Source: Sphagnum compactum (lineage: Eukaryota > Bryophyta > Sphagnopsida > Sphagnales). From it: a DNA stretch of 64,000 bases. Below are positions 40,501-54,021 of this stretch, in pieces (position 1 is the first letter of the stretch; every line of letters begins with the position of its first letter). The position numbers and the translations under genes are program-made. The stretch lies in the NCBI GenBank assembly GCA_965153455.1, contig OZ234499.1:7760515-7824514 (forward strand), read 5' to 3'. The notes below the pieces were generated by a model. It was not told where the DNA came from. It saw only the letters and a program-made list of their open reading frames with translations, and searched no databases.

Positions 40501-43500
40501 ATGTAGTTTTCAATAAAATAGAGAAGTAAAAATTTCTATAGTGATTTCTACGTTCAGATTATTGTGTGAATTTGTTGTAGTATCTGAACATGATGGAATG
40601 AATTAAAATATTGTCTCTAGAGTTTTTTACAATGTATTTTGAAGTACAGATTCTGGTTATATGAAATAACCATGAATATGGTGTTTTAATGAATGGCAAA
40701 GTTAAATGTGTTAAAAATCAAGGTAGAAATAGTGAATGTATGCATGTGAAGTACAAATATGTTGTTACAATAATGTGGAATAATTATGTAAGAATTAAAT
40801 TCACTTCTACCAACAACACACGAACATGTACATGTAGTGCAGGATTTTTGGGCTGAAGGTATCACTTGTTGATTTTTATCACCAAGGCATGCACTTCCAC
40901 CCATCACAACCATAATGCCTTATTATCCTAGTGCCCCTCAACAATTGCCCTTTCAAATATATACTGTACAATTCAATTTCTAAGAAGGTTGACCAATTAA
41001 ACCTCACAAATATTACATGACTATTTCCCAACATTGACACACTCACCCACCTCAAATCATATCATCCCTTCAACCAATTGCACATGACCCCTTGCCTCGC
41101 CAAGTGCACAATTTAAAACAATAGACTTGTTGTCTCGTAATCATATAAGTACACATTGGTGATGAGATGGTGAAACACCATTATTGCACAATTGGCCCAA
41201 ACATCAAACAAGTTGAACTATATTTTGCACATATCCATGGTGTCCTAGCTACAATTTAATAAGCTAACAAAATTATTAAAATGCATGAAATCAACAATTA
41301 ATGTGTCGTGGTAAAAAAAAGATCTCAATGTGCACTTGATGTATCCAAGGCTAAAGAAATTATTTAATACACCTGGAGAATTAAATGTAGTCACATGCTC
41401 ATTGGGTTTACAAATCTGCAACCACATCCCACACTTTTGCATAGTATATGTAAATATGCACATTTTGACAAAAGGCAAGCAAGGACTACGTGCAAATATT
41501 ATTCATATTAATGCATGGATTTCATGCACAATTTGAAAACCCATCCAAACCAATTAGTGTTATCATCATACAATTTGGTGCAACATTGCACACCAATACA
41601 CAACATTTATTATGCAGTGGATTGCAATGTAAGATCAAATTGTGCGATAGGAGGCCTTGCCATGATTTGAATGTGGTTCAATTGTGCTTATAACCTAAAT
41701 AACTTCATGTACAAGGATGGGTAATGTGGGTTAACTACCTAACTCAAGAGGCAGGTCTATGTATACATGCCTATGGCATTCAATATAGTACCTACCAAAT
41801 CATGCATAAGTCACGTTTTATTCAATATAGTCTTGGTCCCTACACATGATGACTTAATTAGTCAAGTTATCAACTTGCAATATTCAAATGCAAAATTGAA
41901 TATCAAAATACAACAATCAAGCCTTCATGTCACAACACGATGATCTTGAGGATAATGCTTATTGACCACACCACACAACATTGGTGTAGTGCACAACTAT
42001 GCATGCACATATTAATACATATGCATGTTAAGTGGAATATCATCCCCATTAACTCACTAGTAAGCTTATGGATGTAATGTCCATTGTATAGCAAACAAAC
42101 TTTATGCAGTTAACAACTAATGGATGGTGCAATCTACATTACTTGAACTAGATTTTTTTATCATATAAATATGCTTGACACAATGTAGCAACACAAGTTT
42201 AAATTATGGCCTGACATTCAACATGTGGTAGCATTGGGCCCACCATACATGATGTTCTTGATGGTTCCACATTTACGCTTGAACCCACATTCACCCATAG
42301 GTGTTTCATTTGTAACAACATATAGACCACAACAAAAATTAGTATGTTTTAACTAGAAAAATATGCATACACATAATAACAAGCCCAAATGTATTAATTG
42401 GGACAACACAATATATAGGGCAAAGAACTAGAGGATTGACAACATTTAATTGGGAGACAATTCTAGAGTGTGTACATGAGTATTGATCCGTGTGCATTGG
42501 ATTAAAACAAATGTGATAAATGAATTGGGTATAATATTGCTCCCCATAGTATAGAATTGTATTTATACAAGCTACAAATTTAAGCTTGTATTCATGGCCA
42601 CAAACATGGGAAGCACCTATTTAAAAATGTTATTCTAAGTGAATTGTCGTACAAGGTTTTAATATATCGAATGGACTAGATTTTAACCAACTTATATGTA
42701 ACTACATATCAATACATGAACAAGAAATGGATGCCATTAATGTGAATTACTCCACTAGGGAAATTCATGCAAACCCTAATCCAATTAGTTAGTTGCATTC
42801 AAACAACTTGTGGAGATTGTGCTAACTACATAAAATTAATGTAGAATTATAATTACAACACATATTACTAATAAATTAGCTCATCCTAGGTGACGCCCAT
42901 TCACAATCAGTGTTATGCCCATAATCAGGTGGACCTCGTGTTCAACCCCCATTGACAACTAATTCTCAAGGCTAGATGGAATTCAGGTGGAAATGGTGGA
43001 TGTCAAAGTTGTTGTCACTGAGTGGTTCAAGTGAATGGAAGTGGGTGGGTATACTCCACCAACCCATCAAGGTTAATGGTTTCCAAGGTGGGTGGAACTT
43101 ATGTGGAAATGGTCCACCAATTAATTCTAGGGTTAGTGCTTTGGGTGAATTCCATTCCACTTGGCCATATATTTGGGTGGAATTGCATACAAATGGCTTG
43201 GGAGTACAAGATTTTGTATTAGCAACATGCATCAATTTGATTATAAGGATTAATTTTATGGAATTACAAACTCAAATCATCCCAATATAATAATATGATA
43301 TTAATCTATTCCTTCATTGATCAACATGCAATATAAGTACAAGCTACTTCTTGTTGATGGATACAATATATACTAATACCTATTTAAAGGCATTACAATT
43401 TGTTGGCAACAACTGCCTACAGAATAGGCATCAATCGTATTATTCAAGCGGCCCTCTCCATGTGGGTGTGAAAACCTGTTTAGTTACAAACCAACAATCT

Positions 43501-45359
43501 CCATTTGAAGTGCATAAACTTCAACTAACCTTTTGTTTGTTTTAAGGTTTAGCCATGTGGAAAACAATGGTTATGTAGATAAGAAAAGTTGAACATCTAG
43601 AGATGAGTGGAACAAATAATACAAATCAATGCATACACGACTTGCAAGGTTATCAAGTTGAATAAAGTTCAAAAGTTGCATTGCACCATACATGTTTGTA
43701 TTCAAGGTCTTGAATTTGGTAAACTGATTTGGATTCGTTCACTTTCAAATTTAAAATTAAAAACATGAGCCTAATGGTTTTACAATATTTTTGTGTAATA
43801 CTAGTTGAAGCATTATTTGAAGTTGGTAATCCAAATATATTCAAAGATATTGACAAATTCAATTATGAAACGTATTTATACCAGGCAATTTCTAACATTT
43901 TGATCAAATCCAAAAAGGATTCATAGATAATAACCTAAGAAAGTGAATCGCAATGAAGCTATTTATTGACCTTAGGTCTTTCACACAACTCTACAAATTT
44001 GAAGTATTGAATGCTTGGTTTTATTGCCCAATCTTCTAGTGTTGAATGGACTATAACCATAAGGGCCACACATTTGCTGTGAAATGGATCAGATGGAGCA
44101 TGATGTCCTCTACATAGGGTCTTTTTGTAAGCACTGCCTCAACCTACCACACAAAATCCTTTCATAATGCAAATAATGGTTGAAGCAATTCCTCCAATTA
44201 GGTTCATAAATGTGTGTTGTTTTTTGTTTGAAAATGTCGTAGCAAAGTTATATGTTGCCATTCAAGACCTCCCACACCATCTTGGATGCTTGCAATAGGA
44301 ACAATGCCAATCATTCAAATACTTAGCGAGGGTAGTGCTAATCCTTCCATTGATTCAAATGAGCTAGTTAGTGAGGAGGAAGAGGAAGACCATGAAGAGT
44401 TCAGTTGTAAAAATAGTTCATATTCGAAGGCGAGAGCAAGATGGAGTATCGCCAACCCATTGTGGGGTCACTACAAAGCACGCCAAGTCCATCATGTCGC
44501 CAAAAAAGGAGGAAAGCTGCAGCTAAGAGGATGGCAATGCCCACACCACGACAATCAATTGTAACAAGTAAACAAGTAAGTTCACCACTAGATCCTTGAT
44601 CCTTGTCCTAAATCTACTAGTTAGGGGTTTGTACAAGCACCACATGTCTATGTTTGAATAAATCCCACGGCGATTCAAGATGCAAGATTCACATCTTCCT
44701 GCTCTTGAGTGATGATCACTATACAAACTGTCATTAAGTTTACTAGTTCACATGCTATTGTTGATTGCATTATTTTTGTACTCCTTGCTACCTAATTTCT
44801 ATATGCATTGTTTTTATCTTCAATGGCATAATTCCCGTGATGAATTATCTATGTGCATTGAATGGATTGACTTAATTGAAATCTTGATGTGTTTAACCCT
44901 GTCAATATTGATCCCAAAGTGTTTATATTGGTCACTAAGAATTAGGTACTTTGAACCATGCAATTTAAAAAGAGTAATGTAGGTGCATTGGTCCATTTAA
45001 AATTGTTGTGTTACATGTGCAATTGTTATAAACCAATTTAGTTTTGATAGGGTTCACCAGCAGTAAACAAATCACAAATGGTAATTTTGTGCCAATGCTC
45101 ATGGTTCCTATTTATTCTGCCCTACCACCAAGGCAACATGTCCTTTTCATCCCCTCATATCCAAATCCCAAATCAAGATTTGGTGGAATTTTTCCATGGG
45201 AAAACCCACAATTTTAGTGTCAAAATTGTCCTACATGTTCAATTGCAAGTTAGGGATTTGCAAATGTGTTAGACAGGATTAGCCAAGGTCCTACATAACG
45301 ATAGGCCATTCGATTGTATTAAGGTTTGGGGTGGCGCATCATGGTTAAGGGTTGTTGGG
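40501..45359. other. intergenic, no gene recognised
   Basis: 4.9 kb of moderately AT-rich DNA. Open frames at 42,976-43,290 and 44,286-44,564 were examined; neither shows splice-linked neighbours or a recognised domain. Confidence 0.5.
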
Positions 45360-48060
45360 CAATAATGTTTTCCCTAAGCTTTGGTTTTAGTAGGTTTTGG
45401 TCTTCTTAAGCTTATGATGGGAAGTCAAATGCTTATAGTTGTGTATTCATGTTACACTTGTGATTCACCCAATGCCACATTGCTTCTAATTTTTAGCCCC
45501 CTCTTGTGTTAATTAGGTTCTACTCTAATGGGATTAAAGGTTTGAATGATTCATATAACCTCCATAATCACCCAATAACCTCTTTCATCCCCTAGTTTAG
45601 TTCTATTGATGTGGACTGGTCTCCAATGTCCTATCTTATTAAACTTCCCCCACCCAAATTATCTGTCTAAATCTATTGTTGGAATTTGACCCAAAAACTT
45701 TTGTGTTGTTTTCCATGTGTTCTATTTTAAATAGGCTTTGGTTCTCCCAAGGCATCCACTTGGAAGGCTCTGGTTTTCTTGAGCTTGTGACAAGGACTCA
45801 ATAGCTTCTAATTATGATTCAAGTCACACATCTGACTCACCCAATAGCACATTGTTTATAAATTTAGCTCCCTTTTGTGTTATGTAGGATCAAACTCAGA
45901 ACATTAGCCTCCACAATCACCCAAGAAGCTATTTCATGTCCTAGTTCAGTTTTGATGGCATGTCTTGGTCTCCAATGTCCTATCCTCCTAAACTTCCACC
46001 ACTACATTCATCTACCTAAACTTTATTGTTGGATTTAGACCCTTCAAACTTTTGTGTTGTTTTTTATATATTTTATTTTCAATAGGTTCTACATTTCCCA
46101 ATTCAAGGTATGGTCTTAGTAGGTTCTACTTTTCTTGAGCTTGTGATGGGAAATCAATAATTTTTAGCTGGAATTGAGTCAATTTACATAAATGGCTCAA
46201 TCAATGCCACATTGCTTTTAAATTTAAAGTATATTTTGTGTTATTTATGATCTTCTTTGTCCTATTGAAGCCCTAAATCACTCATGTGGTTGCCATATTC
46301 ACCCAAGAAGCTTTTTCATCCCTTAATGAAAGTCTAATGAGGTGGGTTGGGGACCAATGTCCTATCCTATCAAATTTCCCCCACCCAATCGATCTCCCCA
46401 AATCATGTTAGTGGAATTAAACCCTTTTTTTTTTTCAGTTTCTATATCTTTTATATTCAATAGGGACTAATTTTCTCAAGGTATGATCTCAAGTAGTGAC
46501 TCGCCCCCAAACTCTTCAAGAGACCCAAAGGTGGGTCTCAAAGTGAAATAACGAAAGAAGAAGAGAGTTGGAGCACGCTCCCTAACTCGCAGCACTTTAA
46601 GGGTAGGAGGGCATGCTGGAGCTCCGAGATGGGACTAGGACGAATTCACAAGTGAGAGCTCAAGATGAGATCAACTTGCACAACCAAGAAAAGAGGGCGG
46701 TTAGTGCAAGTCGAATGGAAATGATGCGGCAGACTTAGTAGGGACAACCTCAAGCACAAGCTTTCCATAGCCTGCAACCTTTGGGAGGAGGCACCACTTC
46801 CCTCCCTATAGTATACTCTATGCCTAAAACTACATCCAAATGTCACTTTTCCCTAGGACTCCCAAGTGGGAGTCCCAAAACTGGGACTCTTGTTGTCCCA
46901 AAACTTTGGACGCTCATATCTTTTTCAAATCTAATATGTTTTGAAAGTTCGAGGATGCTATCTTATAGCCCTTGAAAATAAACTTTCCAATGGTGCATAA
47001 CAAGCTCCAATCAAACCTCATTTTACCCTTGCTTTCAAGGGATTTGTGGTCGGGAGTCAAATAGCTCAATTTGACTCCCGCCCCTTCTATTGATCATAAT
47101 TCATAAAAATTAATACTAAATGACCAATGCGAGGGCACTTCAAGCATCTACGTTTCAAGACCTTTCTAATGGTATTTTGGGGGGCCAATTTGGTGTTTTT
47201 TGGCCTTTCCAACCAAGGCTCTAAACATTCATAATTCCCACACGTAAATTAGGCAGTCATTTAGCTTTCACAGTCGCCCAATAAGCTTCTCCATCCCCTA
47301 ATTCACCTCTTATGAGGTGGTCAAGACTCTAATGTCCTACCCTATTAAACTTTTCGAACCCAAATGCTTTGCTTCAATTGTGATTATGGAATTAGACCCA
47401 AAAATGTTTGTTTCAATTTCTGTATGTTGTATTTCAATAGGGTATGGTTCTTCCAAGCATTGGTCTTAATAACGTTTGGTTTTCTTGAAACTTTGATGGG
47501 AACTCAATAGCTTTTAGATGTGGTCCAAGTTAAACCTCTAACTCACCCAAAGGCACATTACTTTTAAATTTTAGCTCCCTCGTGTTAATTAGGCTATGCT
47601 CAATCCTAGTTGAGCCTTAAATCATTCGTTTAGCCTCCACAATCACCCAATAAACTCTTCCATCCCCTATTCACCTCTGATGAGGTGGGTAAGGTTCTAA
47701 TGTCTTATCCTATTAAACTTCCTACACTTAAATGTTCTGCCCAACATGTGTTAGTGGAATTACAGTCAATAAATGTTTGTTTCAATTTGTGTATGTTATA
47801 TTTCCAATAGGGTTTAGTTGTCCCAAGCGTTGGTCCTAGTAGCATACGGTTTTCTTAATCTTATGATGGGAACTCAATAGCTCCAAGATGTGGTTTTAGT
47901 TAAATTTTTAGTTCACCCAATGGCACATTGTTTTAAAATTTTTGCTCCCCCTTGTGTTAATTAGGTTCTGCTTTATCTTATTTTAGCCCTAGATGACTTG
48001 TTTACCCTCCAAAGTCACCCTCATGGCTTTTTCATCCCCTAGTTCAACCATCTAATCTAA
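45360..48060 (+). repeat. diverged tandem array, unit about 360-375 bp, interrupted by repeat E
   Basis: A landmark resembling TTTTCTTGAGCTTGTGATGGG recurs near 45,399, 45,774, 46,133, 47,480 and 47,850. Each occurrence is followed in order by AACTCAATAG, CACCCAATG(C)CACATTG, TTAGCTCCC, a GTGTTAATTAGG block, CATCCCCTA and CAATGTCCTATCCTATTAAAC. Spacing is about 375, 359, 1,347 and 370. The long gap holds repeat E. No long open frame or protein similarity is seen in the unit. Confidence 0.85.
46496..47230 (+). mobile_element. dispersed repeat family, copy E, inside the 365-bp array
   Basis: Second copy of the element at 29,698-30,480, starting TGACTCGCCCCCAAACTC. It splits the 45.4-48.0 kb tandem array and is absent from the other array units, which is direct evidence that it was inserted rather than being part of the array. 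Target-site duplication was not identified and the right boundary is approximate. Confidence 0.72.
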
Positions 48061-48119
48061 AGGGTGTAGTGTGAGGCCAAAATAACAAATTGTTCATCTC
48101 GCACCCCAACCCCTATGTT

Positions 48120-48740
48120 TTACGGGTGGTTCAAACTTGCAACAAATAAAGAGGCAAGGTATAAACCAGTGTGGTTTTGCCTTAATGACAAGGATTGATG
48201 TGTATCCAGGACAATGCTCATGACTCTATGAAGGGGAAACTTCAAGTTCCATATGTGTGGCCAGTTTTCATTAGTACAAGACTCACGCACATGGAGGTTG
48301 CATCCTTCAAAGAAGCTGGGTTTCGTCTTCCTAGGCATGCACATGTTACATAACCTGGGGTTGGGAATCCAAATCCAGATGACATACCAATTTCAAAATG
48401 TGATAACAAAGTTGTGCATCGTGTTCCACCTGGAATTGACCATGATAATAGGTGGTTATTTGGGAAAAACTTGACTATTATTTTGCATGTCAAGGATGTT
48501 CTTGCTCCCAATATGGGCATGTTTATTTTATTGAATCTCATGGTGGTGTCATGTTTGTGATATGTGAGGTGACAATTGGGGTGATCCTTAATTGCACTTG
48601 TCATGATTTTGTGTCTATGTTGACAAGTTCGAAGAAAGCAAAAAAAATGTCCCTTGCAAACATTTGTATTTCATTTACAGAACTAGGATGTATTGCAATC
48701 AAACACTACTACAAAAATGTGGGTGCAGTTCATTAGTCCC
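48120..48740 (+). pseudogene. possible transposase relic with a degenerate SWIM-like motif
   Basis: The frame near 48,452-48,736 contains LNCTCHDF, then about 15 residues, then KKMSLANICISF. C-x-C followed by a K-x-x-C-x-H-like site is the SWIM zinc-finger pattern of MULE-type and related plant transposases; here the second Cys-x-His pair is lost. An upstream segment in another frame reads ASFKEAGFRLPRHAHVT and NPDDIPISKCDNKVVH without stops for about 60 codons. Frameshifts separate the pieces. Weak call; a host SWIM-protein fragment is possible. Confidence 0.3.
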
Positions 48741-50706
48741 CATTCACTAGACCAGTGAATTCACTACTTCTTCATTGGTCCCTGTTCACTACAACCAATG
48801 AATTAAGTCAAAATCTAGTGAAATCACTTAGCGTACAAGGACACATTTTGTTGTAATAATAAGACAAATGATTTCATTAACCAACCTACATTAAATATTA
48901 ATGAAGTTAAAAAGTTGTTGGAGTGAGAGATTCAACTTGGGTAGAATTGTTGTGGTGTGAAGAATAAATGTTGTTTTTTCATCTTTCATGTATTGCATCA
49001 ACATGTAATAAAAACTACTTGGGCATTTCATGTTAATGGAATTTGGAAGCAAAATGTTCATGTTCATAAATTTGCATTGGCTTTATAGTCATAGATTGAA
49101 TTTGCCCTTCATAAACATTAGACAAATATTTAGGGTAAAGACGGGCAAAGTAGAGCCAACGGCAACCTTCTGAGTCACCACAACTAGTCCCAAAAAGATG
49201 ATGTGGCAGCATAAGATTGGATGAAAAGTCATGAAACAATGTTAAACAATGGTGTTTAAACAATGATTTTACATTATTACATTATGTTGAAAAACACTGG
49301 TTACATGCTTTAAAATGCGTTGAAAGATATTTTATATTTATTGGATTACTTTCAAACTTATCTAAATGCTAAATTAATATATTAGAGTTGTTTTCGTATA
49401 AATACAACATATACTTTGAACATTAACTTAGTTTATGAAACTTATGAACATCAAAACCAAGGATTGGTTACGAAAAAATTGGCTCCTATTTGCTTGGTTT
49501 TACCTTTTAATGACTTTCAAAAATGTAAATTCAAGTTCTGCCCATGTGTTGAAAGTTTTAGCTATGCATAGGATGAATGTATCAAATCTTTCATCCGTAT
49601 TTAATCATCCAACATTCATCCATTGGGGTTGGTGAATTGTTTGAACTTTCCTTGTTCTGGGGTAATGTTCTTTTCAAGCTCCAAATTCTAGCTCTACACT
49701 TAGACTCCATGCTCATGTGACAACTTGTTTTAGACATGGCCCAACAAAAAATGAAGAGCACCTATGCATAAAATGTTGTTAATTCATGATATGTATAACA
49801 AAGTGACATGAGGTTGATGATTATAAAAAGACACAAAACATAAAGGGCAAACCTTTTAGGTTCTTTAGGATGTGTAAAAGATATAATCGCCAACACACCA
49901 CAATAGACACATCGAACAATTGAATCAAACATTGAAAATTTTAGGGTTGTTTGAAGACATTTGAACACATGAATGTTGGTTATAAACAACAATGTTCAAC
50001 CCCAATGAAATTCTTTTGGTGATGATGATTTCTTTAGATCCTTGCAACTCCCCAAAAGAGTTGTTTTGCAAGCTTCATACCATAGTAGGCGAAATCAAAG
50101 GATTTAGGTTTTAGGCTAGTATGTATTTCAAGGCTTTAAAACTCATACCAAAGGATAATCAATTATTAAAAAAATAGATATTGGGGGGAACATAATACTC
50201 CTTTGGGTATTTCTTTGTAAAAGATTAGTCTAATTTGGTTTTGCAATACCATTGCACATACCATGGATGATCAATTGAACACCCATATACTAATATAACA
50301 CTATTTTTTTTTCAATACTATGTTTTTGACAATTTGGTGAAATTTTCAAAAATTTTAACAATTTTTTTGAATTTACACTTTAAAAAAGTTCCCAAAAAAA
50401 TCCCACTTTTTTTGTTGCCACAATGTGAAAAATTGTTAAATTAAAGATTGTGTGACCTAATCATGGTCTTTTTATGTTCAAAAATTTCAAGTAAATCCAT
50501 TAATAAAGATCCATTAATTAACATTAAATGGCAATGGTCATAAGTAATTGTAACATTTTTACAAAAGTGGTGTTACAAGTGACAACCTACAAAATGCCTA
50601 CATCTAAATGTAGTTAATTTAATTATTTTATTAAAAAAATGGTGAACAAAATCCTAGCCAAAACTTTTCAAATAAAAAACATTGGACAAAAGTAATGTTC
50701 CAAATT
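48741..50706. other. intergenic, no gene recognised
   Basis: Nothing I can support beyond chance open frames. Confidence 0.5.
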
Positions 50707-51120
50707 CTTGGGATGCATTCATGAGTTGTTACAAAGACGTGGTTGTTGTTTCATGGTTGGATCTAGGATTTCAAGTTTACCAAGAGGAAGTTGGATGACG
50801 ATATATATATATATATATTATAATTAATTAACATATTTGACATGATGTTCATTGTGGTTGAATCTAATTATTAAGTCATCATACGGGATGTGTAGGCAAT
50901 AGCAACACACGACTAACATTTTAGCCTCTTGGGTTGCATTGATATGTTGTTGCAAAGACATGGATGTTGCTTGGTGGTTGGATTTGGGGTTTCAAATTTG
51001 CTAGAAGGAAGTTGGATGAGAACTAATTCATTCCATTCATAATTAATTAACATATTCATGTTAATGTTAATTATGGTCAAATTTGATTATTAAGTCATCG
51101 GATGGGATGCATACAAGGAA
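50707..51120. repeat. tandem duplication, unit about 221 bp, two diverged copies
   Basis: Copy 1 is about 50,707-50,927 and copy 2 about 50,928-51,120. Shared blocks in order: CTTGGG(A/T)TGCATT, GTTGTTxCAAAGACxTGG, GGTTGGAT, GAAGTTGGATGA, TAATTAATTAACATATT, ATTATTAAGTCATC. Copy 1 contains an (AT)n tract at 50,801-50,818 that copy 2 lacks. Confidence 0.8.
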
Positions 51121-53499
51121 TAATAAATCATGATAAAAACATCATTTGATCATTTGTTGCAATTATTTGCATTAGGTAGGTTCAATGTTTCAACGATGAA
51201 TTTTTTTTTGGGTTTAATTTTTTATACATCTTATAAAACCCAAGAGTAGAACCCTAAATTTCACTGACATGACATCGAGAACAATAGTGAAAATGTAGAA
51301 TGTGATTACGAATGGGACTACATTAAGTGAAAAATGAAAATTAATTTTTTTTTGAAATAATATATATATTCAACCTAAATTGACTTGAGTTTTTTTATTT
51401 TCTTATGTTTAACCTTGCGTCTATTTTAAGACCTAGCTAGATTATGGGATACCTAAGGGCTACTTAAAGGATTATTCAAAACCTACCTACAAGGTTAATT
51501 TAAAAAATTACATTAAAAGATACTGTTATTTAATGACTATTTAGAATTGAATCATAATGCAATACGGGTTATATAATCCAATGTAGAACATTATTTAGTA
51601 TAGGGTCTATTAAAAAAAAGGTTACATAGGCTTACTTAGAAGGCTACCCATGACTACTTACTGAAACATTGGGGGACTACTTAAGGAGACACTTAAGATC
51701 TTACCTCAGTTACGAGATACCTAAATATTATTTAAGGAACTACATTGAACCTACCTATGAAGCTAGCTAAAAATTTCTTAGGTTAGGGATACCTAAGGAT
51801 TATTTACTAGGGACCTACCTATGGTTATCTAGGGCTAATTTTTAGCCGAAGTGACTTGTGAGGGTGAAATGCCCAAGTGAGGATGGGAGAAGGCACAACA
51901 TTGGTTGCATCTCTAATGCAATCAATTTTTATGGATATGTTCAAGAAATTTGTGCAGCTGAGAACAGTAGGATACTTTTGTTGTTTGTTTTCTTCTTTTC
52001 AAGAATCTTGAAAGAATTTTCTTACTTGAGCCTCAGCTTCATCAAACTTGACAATGTTCTATTGGAATGTCTCATGCTTCCCATTCATCCCTTGGAGTTT
52101 TAAATAGTGAATCCTGGATTTGTCCTCCAAATTAGTCACAATTTCAACCCCTTAAACTAAGACAAGTTCTTCTCTTCCAACTCATGGATCTACTTCGAAG
52201 TGAGGAGAATGGAACCATTTGAAGTTTGTTATGCTTTTGCAAGGTAGATCCTTTTCACCTACTCTCAAGAGAAAACAAAGGAGTCCCCACTCCCCAAAAA
52301 GATCCCTCCAACATTTGAAATAGTTTTCAAATAGGGGGTTTTGTACATGCAAGGTTTTCCTTGACATGTGGAACCTATATACTTGATTTTGAAATCAACA
52401 TTTATTGAAAATAATATAATTACTACTGGAATGGTAAAGGTATTATGGTGCTCTTAATGCTTTGCAATGGAAATGCTTTTAATATATGTAAAAATAAAAT
52501 AAAATTTAGAGAGCGTAGGCCGCCTCCATCTCAAGACAAGCTGTTATTGCAGGGGAAGGTTCTTTTAAGCTAGGAGTTTTATTAGGTTTACCTCCTTCTC
52601 TTTAGTTGATTTGCTTCATGTGATTGATGGAGGGTTCGGTTCTTAGTGGGTCATTTTCCTCCTTGTGGTTTGCCTTTGTTGGGCTGTTTGATTGCTTGGA
52701 TTTGGTCCTTTTCCCTTATTTTCTTTCCTCTTCCTTTCTTGGGTGCTTTCTTTTTATAAAGTTTGGCAGGGTTTCATTATTTTTGTCAATGCACTTGATT
52801 CAATGGAACTTTGGGGTTAGAAGAGTTATCTATGAAGTCATGCATCTATTCTACGAACTATTGTCAAATGGGATCACTAAGGCTGGAGGCTGGTGGCTTC
52901 GTAACACGTAGCTAGGAAGGTAGGATCATTGAGAGCGGAGGAATCCATTGTATCTTCCATCCTTGCATTCACATGCTTTCATTTGCTCTTCAACTAAAAT
53001 ACGAACATGTTGAATTCAACCAGAGTTCATGCCATGTAGGCGTGGGCTTGAAAGTAATGATGGTCACACATAAGCCACTGAGTCACACGACAAAATAACA
53101 CCCATAACAAAGATGCAAACTCCTCCATGTGAAATCTTCATAGTCATGGGAACTTTTTGAAAGTCATTTCTAACATTTATCAATCTTTTTGGTAAGGCGC
53201 GAATAATAAAAAAGATATTCCAATTATTTTTGAAAACAAAAAAAAAGAGCTTGCAAAAAAGCAAGCCAAAAATAAAGAGCCAAAAATTTGGCTTTTTCAT
53301 TGAGGCTGAAGGTTTCTGAAAATTGCAACAAAAAAATCAAAAATATTTTTGATTTCTTCTCTTTTTCCAAAAAAGAAAAAAATTCTCTCTTTTCATTTTT
53401 GCCTCTTTTCTTGTCGGGCCATCAGGCCAAAATTAGTGGGCAAGAACGACCAGTTTCGCCAGAATAGGGCATCAAAGGTGTAACTGCTAATGAAAATTT
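51121..53499. other. intergenic, with weak short-period repetition at 51,420-51,830
   Basis: Between about 51,420 and 51,830, words such as GGGATACCTAAGG, CTACTTAA, ACCTACCTA and AGATACCTAA recur at irregular spacing, suggesting a very decayed minisatellite. No gene is recognised in the rest. Confidence 0.45.
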
Positions 53500-53529
53500 T
53501 ACAAAACGAAATAACTGGGGCCCAAACTA

Positions 53530-53750
53530 GTTTTTCCACCAATTTTGGTGGTAAATTGCGTTTTCATCCTGTCTTTCCTTTTTTATGAGCGCCTCTATTG
53601 TTGCTACATATATTTTCACTGCTCCTACCTGTACAATTACTATAGTTACTCTCGAACCTTGTGCATTAAATACTGAGTTTCACATTTCATACTGAGATTT
53701 AATAAAATTTCATTACTTTGGGGATACCACTGAAAGAGGGGATAGGGGGT
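53530..53750 (+). mobile_element. dispersed repeat, first copy (second at about 63,110-63,280)
   Basis: CCAATTTTGGTGGTAAATTG..., GTCTTTCCTTTTT, GCGCCTC, GCTACATATATTTTCACTGC, TCTCGAACCTTG and GAAAGAGGGGATAGGGGGTG occur in the same order and orientation in both copies. The first copy has about 60 extra bases after ACCTTG. No coding potential. Confidence 0.75.
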
Positions 53751-54021
53751 GAAAGAGTGGGTGACTTCAATGTTATGTTCTCAACCTTAGTTCAAGTCAA
53801 ATTATACATTTTAATGACTTCATATGACTTTGAATTGAAATATAAACCGTCAAAAACATAATGGCCCAACTTGGGTTCAATTGTAAAGAATTGCTTGTGA
53901 AAAGAGTGTCAAATTTGGAGACCTTGCCTCATAATCTCATTCAAAAAAACACTTAAGAACTTTGTAATGGTCTATTGGTGCATGAATCCTGGATCCTCAA
54001 TTTGTGGGCTGAGAGAGTACA

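Noticed and set aside
42976-43290. Trp/Gly-rich open frame of 104 residues
   Set aside because: No recognised domain, overlaps open frames on both strands and lacks splice-linked neighbours.
44286-44564. 92-residue open frame with an acidic SEEEEEDHEE stretch
   Set aside because: The acidic run is a simple GAGGAAG repeat, and nothing around it supports a gene.
52624-52911. 95-residue hydrophobic open frame
   Set aside because: T-rich DNA gives Phe/Leu-rich frames by chance; there is no signal-peptide-plus-domain structure.
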